This document shows, one piece after another, positions 6,444 through 7,423 of a DNA stretch of 7,423 bases. The position numbers and the translations under genes were made by a program. The DNA is taken from positions 3,655 through 11,077 of the forward strand of contig DMTN01000060.1 in the NCBI GenBank assembly GCA_003477305.1. The letters run 5' to 3'. The notes under the pieces were generated by a model. That model had not been told where the DNA came from. It was given only the letters and a program-made list of their open reading frames with translations, and did not search any database. Within the stretch, counting starts at the first letter, position 1; each line of letters opens with the position of its first letter. This DNA comes from Acholeplasmatales bacterium (lineage in GTDB: Bacteria; Bacillota_I; Bacilli_A; Izemoplasmatales; Hujiaoplasmataceae).

Positions 6444-6446
6444 CTT

Positions 6447-7423
6447 TCAGTACGTTTCGAAGAGCGAGCGGACGTTCAACTGTTTTTTGAATGCGGCCAG
6501 ATCGCCCGTCGCCGCGCAGGAAACGGTCTTCGGAGATCCGGGGAGCAGAAAGAAATCGTTGTCGGAGAAGACCGGGTCGAGCGCGGGATGCGACAGTTCG
6601 ACGTATTTGGCGAACGACGCGGCGGTGAGGGTGATCCAATAGGTCCCTTCGCTTTCCTTGACAGTCTTCCGGATTTTGGGATCGACGAGGTTCAGATGCT
6701 TGTCGGGAGCGAAGGAAACCTGGTTTTCCGCGACGAGCGTTCCGTCTGCGACGAACGCCGCATACAGGACGCTTGCGAAGCGTTCTTCCTTCGACAGGTC
6801 AAACGCGAGGGTTTCCACCTTCACGGCCACCTGGGCCGGAAGGGCGGCTTCCGCCGATCCGGACCGGAGGACGGTGCCGTCAAAGCCGATCAATTTCCAG
6901 TCGACCGCGCCGGACAACGGTTTCAAGGTGTCGTTGGTGAGGTGGATCGAGACCTCCGTGGCGTTTTCGCAAAGCGAGAGGAGGACCGGGGCGAAGAACT
7001 TCTTGGAATGGTAGTGCAGCGCTTTCCAGCGCTGGAAATAGTCGATGCCCGACCAGCTGGCCACGGGCCAGCAGTCGTTCAGCTGCCAATAGATCGCGCC
7101 CATGCAGCGGCCGTAATTGCGGCGCCAGTGCTCGACGCCGTAGCGGACGCCTTCGGCCTGGATCAGTTGCGAGACATAGAGCAAGGATTCGAAATCCTTC
7201 GGGTAGCGGAACATCTTTCCGACGTAGTTCAGGATCTTGTCGTTGGCGGTCTTGTTCTTCTGATGCTGCTCCATGATGTACGAGAAGATGTTCTCGTCGG
7301 CGGGACGGGCGAACGTGCGCACCGTCTTGATCGACGGAAACGACTGGATCCCGAATTCCGACATGAAGCGCGGGAAGTAACGGCGGTACCAGGAGATCGG
7401 CTCGTTGTTGTGCCAGACGCCCC
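6447..7423 (-). CDS. GH2 beta-mannosidase, C-terminal part (5' truncated by window edge)
   Basis: Retaining exo-beta-mannosidase that would release mannose from the non-reducing end of short mannooligosaccharides, probably in the cytoplasm since no export signal can be assessed. The visible 324 codons begin with GVWHNNEPISWYRRYFPRF (frame starting at 7421) and continue with MSEFGIQSFPSI, where Glu (codon 7358-7356) is the expected nucleophile. The block GAIYWQLNDCWPVASWSGID and RWKALHYHSKKFFAPVLLS is highly diagnostic for GH2 beta-mannosidases as opposed to beta-galactosidases. The remaining C-terminal part is beta-sandwich-like. The N-terminal sugar-binding and Ig-like domains and the acid/base Glu (typically about 90 residues before the nucleophile) lie beyond the window; full-length enzymes are about 800-850 residues. 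The internal Met at 7364 is not the start, because conserved sequence continues upstream of it. It is the most upstream visible gene of the operon, 18 bases before the repressor. Confidence 0.93.
   Translation of the reverse strand, partial: GVWHNNEPISWYRRYFPRFMSEFGIQSFPSIKTVRTFARPADENIFSYIMEQHQKNKTANDKILNYVGKMFRYPKDFESLLYVSQLIQAEGVRYGVEHWRRNYGRCMGAIYWQLNDCWPVASWSGIDYFQRWKALHYHSKKFFAPVLLSLCENATEVSIHLTNDTLKPLSGAVDWKLIGFDGTVLRSGSAEAALPAQVAVKVETLAFDLSKEERFASVLYAAFVADGTLVAENQVSFAPDKHLNLVDPKIRKTVKESEGTYWITLTAASFAKYVELSHPALDPVFSDNDFFLLPGSPKTVSCAATGDLAAFKKQLNVRSLFETY

Larger units (their letters stand above)
1..7423 (-). other. Beta-mannan utilisation operon (partial at both ends)
   Basis: Six minus-strand genes have junctions of 18 bases, 26 bases, 3 bases, a 4-base overlap and 1 base. 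No terminator-like hairpin followed by a T run is seen at any junction, so a single transcript is likely. The set covers surface depolymerisation, two cytoplasmic ways of breaking oligosaccharides (hydrolysis and phosphorolysis), epimerisation and local control. An importer, a mannose phosphate-handling enzyme and the promoter are not in the window. Confidence 0.85.

Noticed and set aside
1..7423. Search for tRNA or rRNA genes, CRISPR arrays, insertion sequences and riboswitches
   Set aside because: Coding sequence fills the window almost completely, gaps are at most 26 bases, and no direct-repeat array, transposase motif or structured RNA was seen.

Overview
The window is GC-rich (about 60% or more by eye on sampled lines) and carries six genes, all on the minus strand. 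They are packed head to tail with gaps of 26 bases or less, so nothing longer than 26 bases lies outside a gene. Both ends are cut: the first gene of the series enters from the right edge without its start, and the last leaves at the left edge without its end. The genes use the standard code (TGA and TAA act as stops), ATG starts and purine-rich ribosome binding sites. The surface enzyme has a classic lipoprotein signal followed by a threonine-rich spacer, and the LacI-type repressor has a Bacillota-like helix-turn-helix. Together these suggest a Gram-positive type bacterium (Bacillota or a Mollicutes-related Bacilli lineage) with unusually high GC. That placement is an inference, and no phylogenetic marker is present.

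In transcription order (right to left) the layout is: a GH2 beta-mannosidase (7423 to 6447, 5' truncated); a LacI-family repressor (6428 to 5418); a surface-anchored lipoprotein with Ig-like domains and a GH5-like clan GH-A catalytic domain (5391 to 3010); a cellobiose/mannobiose 2-epimerase (3006 to 1840); a GH130 subfamily 1 4-O-beta-mannosyl-glucose phosphorylase (1843 to 662); and a GH130 subfamily 2 beta-1,4-mannooligosaccharide phosphorylase (660 to the left edge, 3' truncated).

This reads as a beta-mannan utilisation operon. The likely scheme is as follows. The lipoprotein cuts mannan or glucomannan at the cell surface. Imported oligosaccharides are shortened by the GH130_2 phosphorylase, giving mannose 1-phosphate, or by the GH2 beta-mannosidase, giving mannose. 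Mannobiose is epimerised at its reducing end to mannosyl-glucose. The GH130_1 enzyme then splits that with phosphate into mannose 1-phosphate and glucose. This epimerase plus phosphorylase route is known from Ruminococcus albus and Bacteroides fragilis, so the pathway itself is not new. The least characterised element is the multidomain surface enzyme. It carries the full GH5-type active-site signature but belongs to a lineage I cannot assign to a characterised family. No transporter and no operon promoter are visible; both probably lie outside the window.
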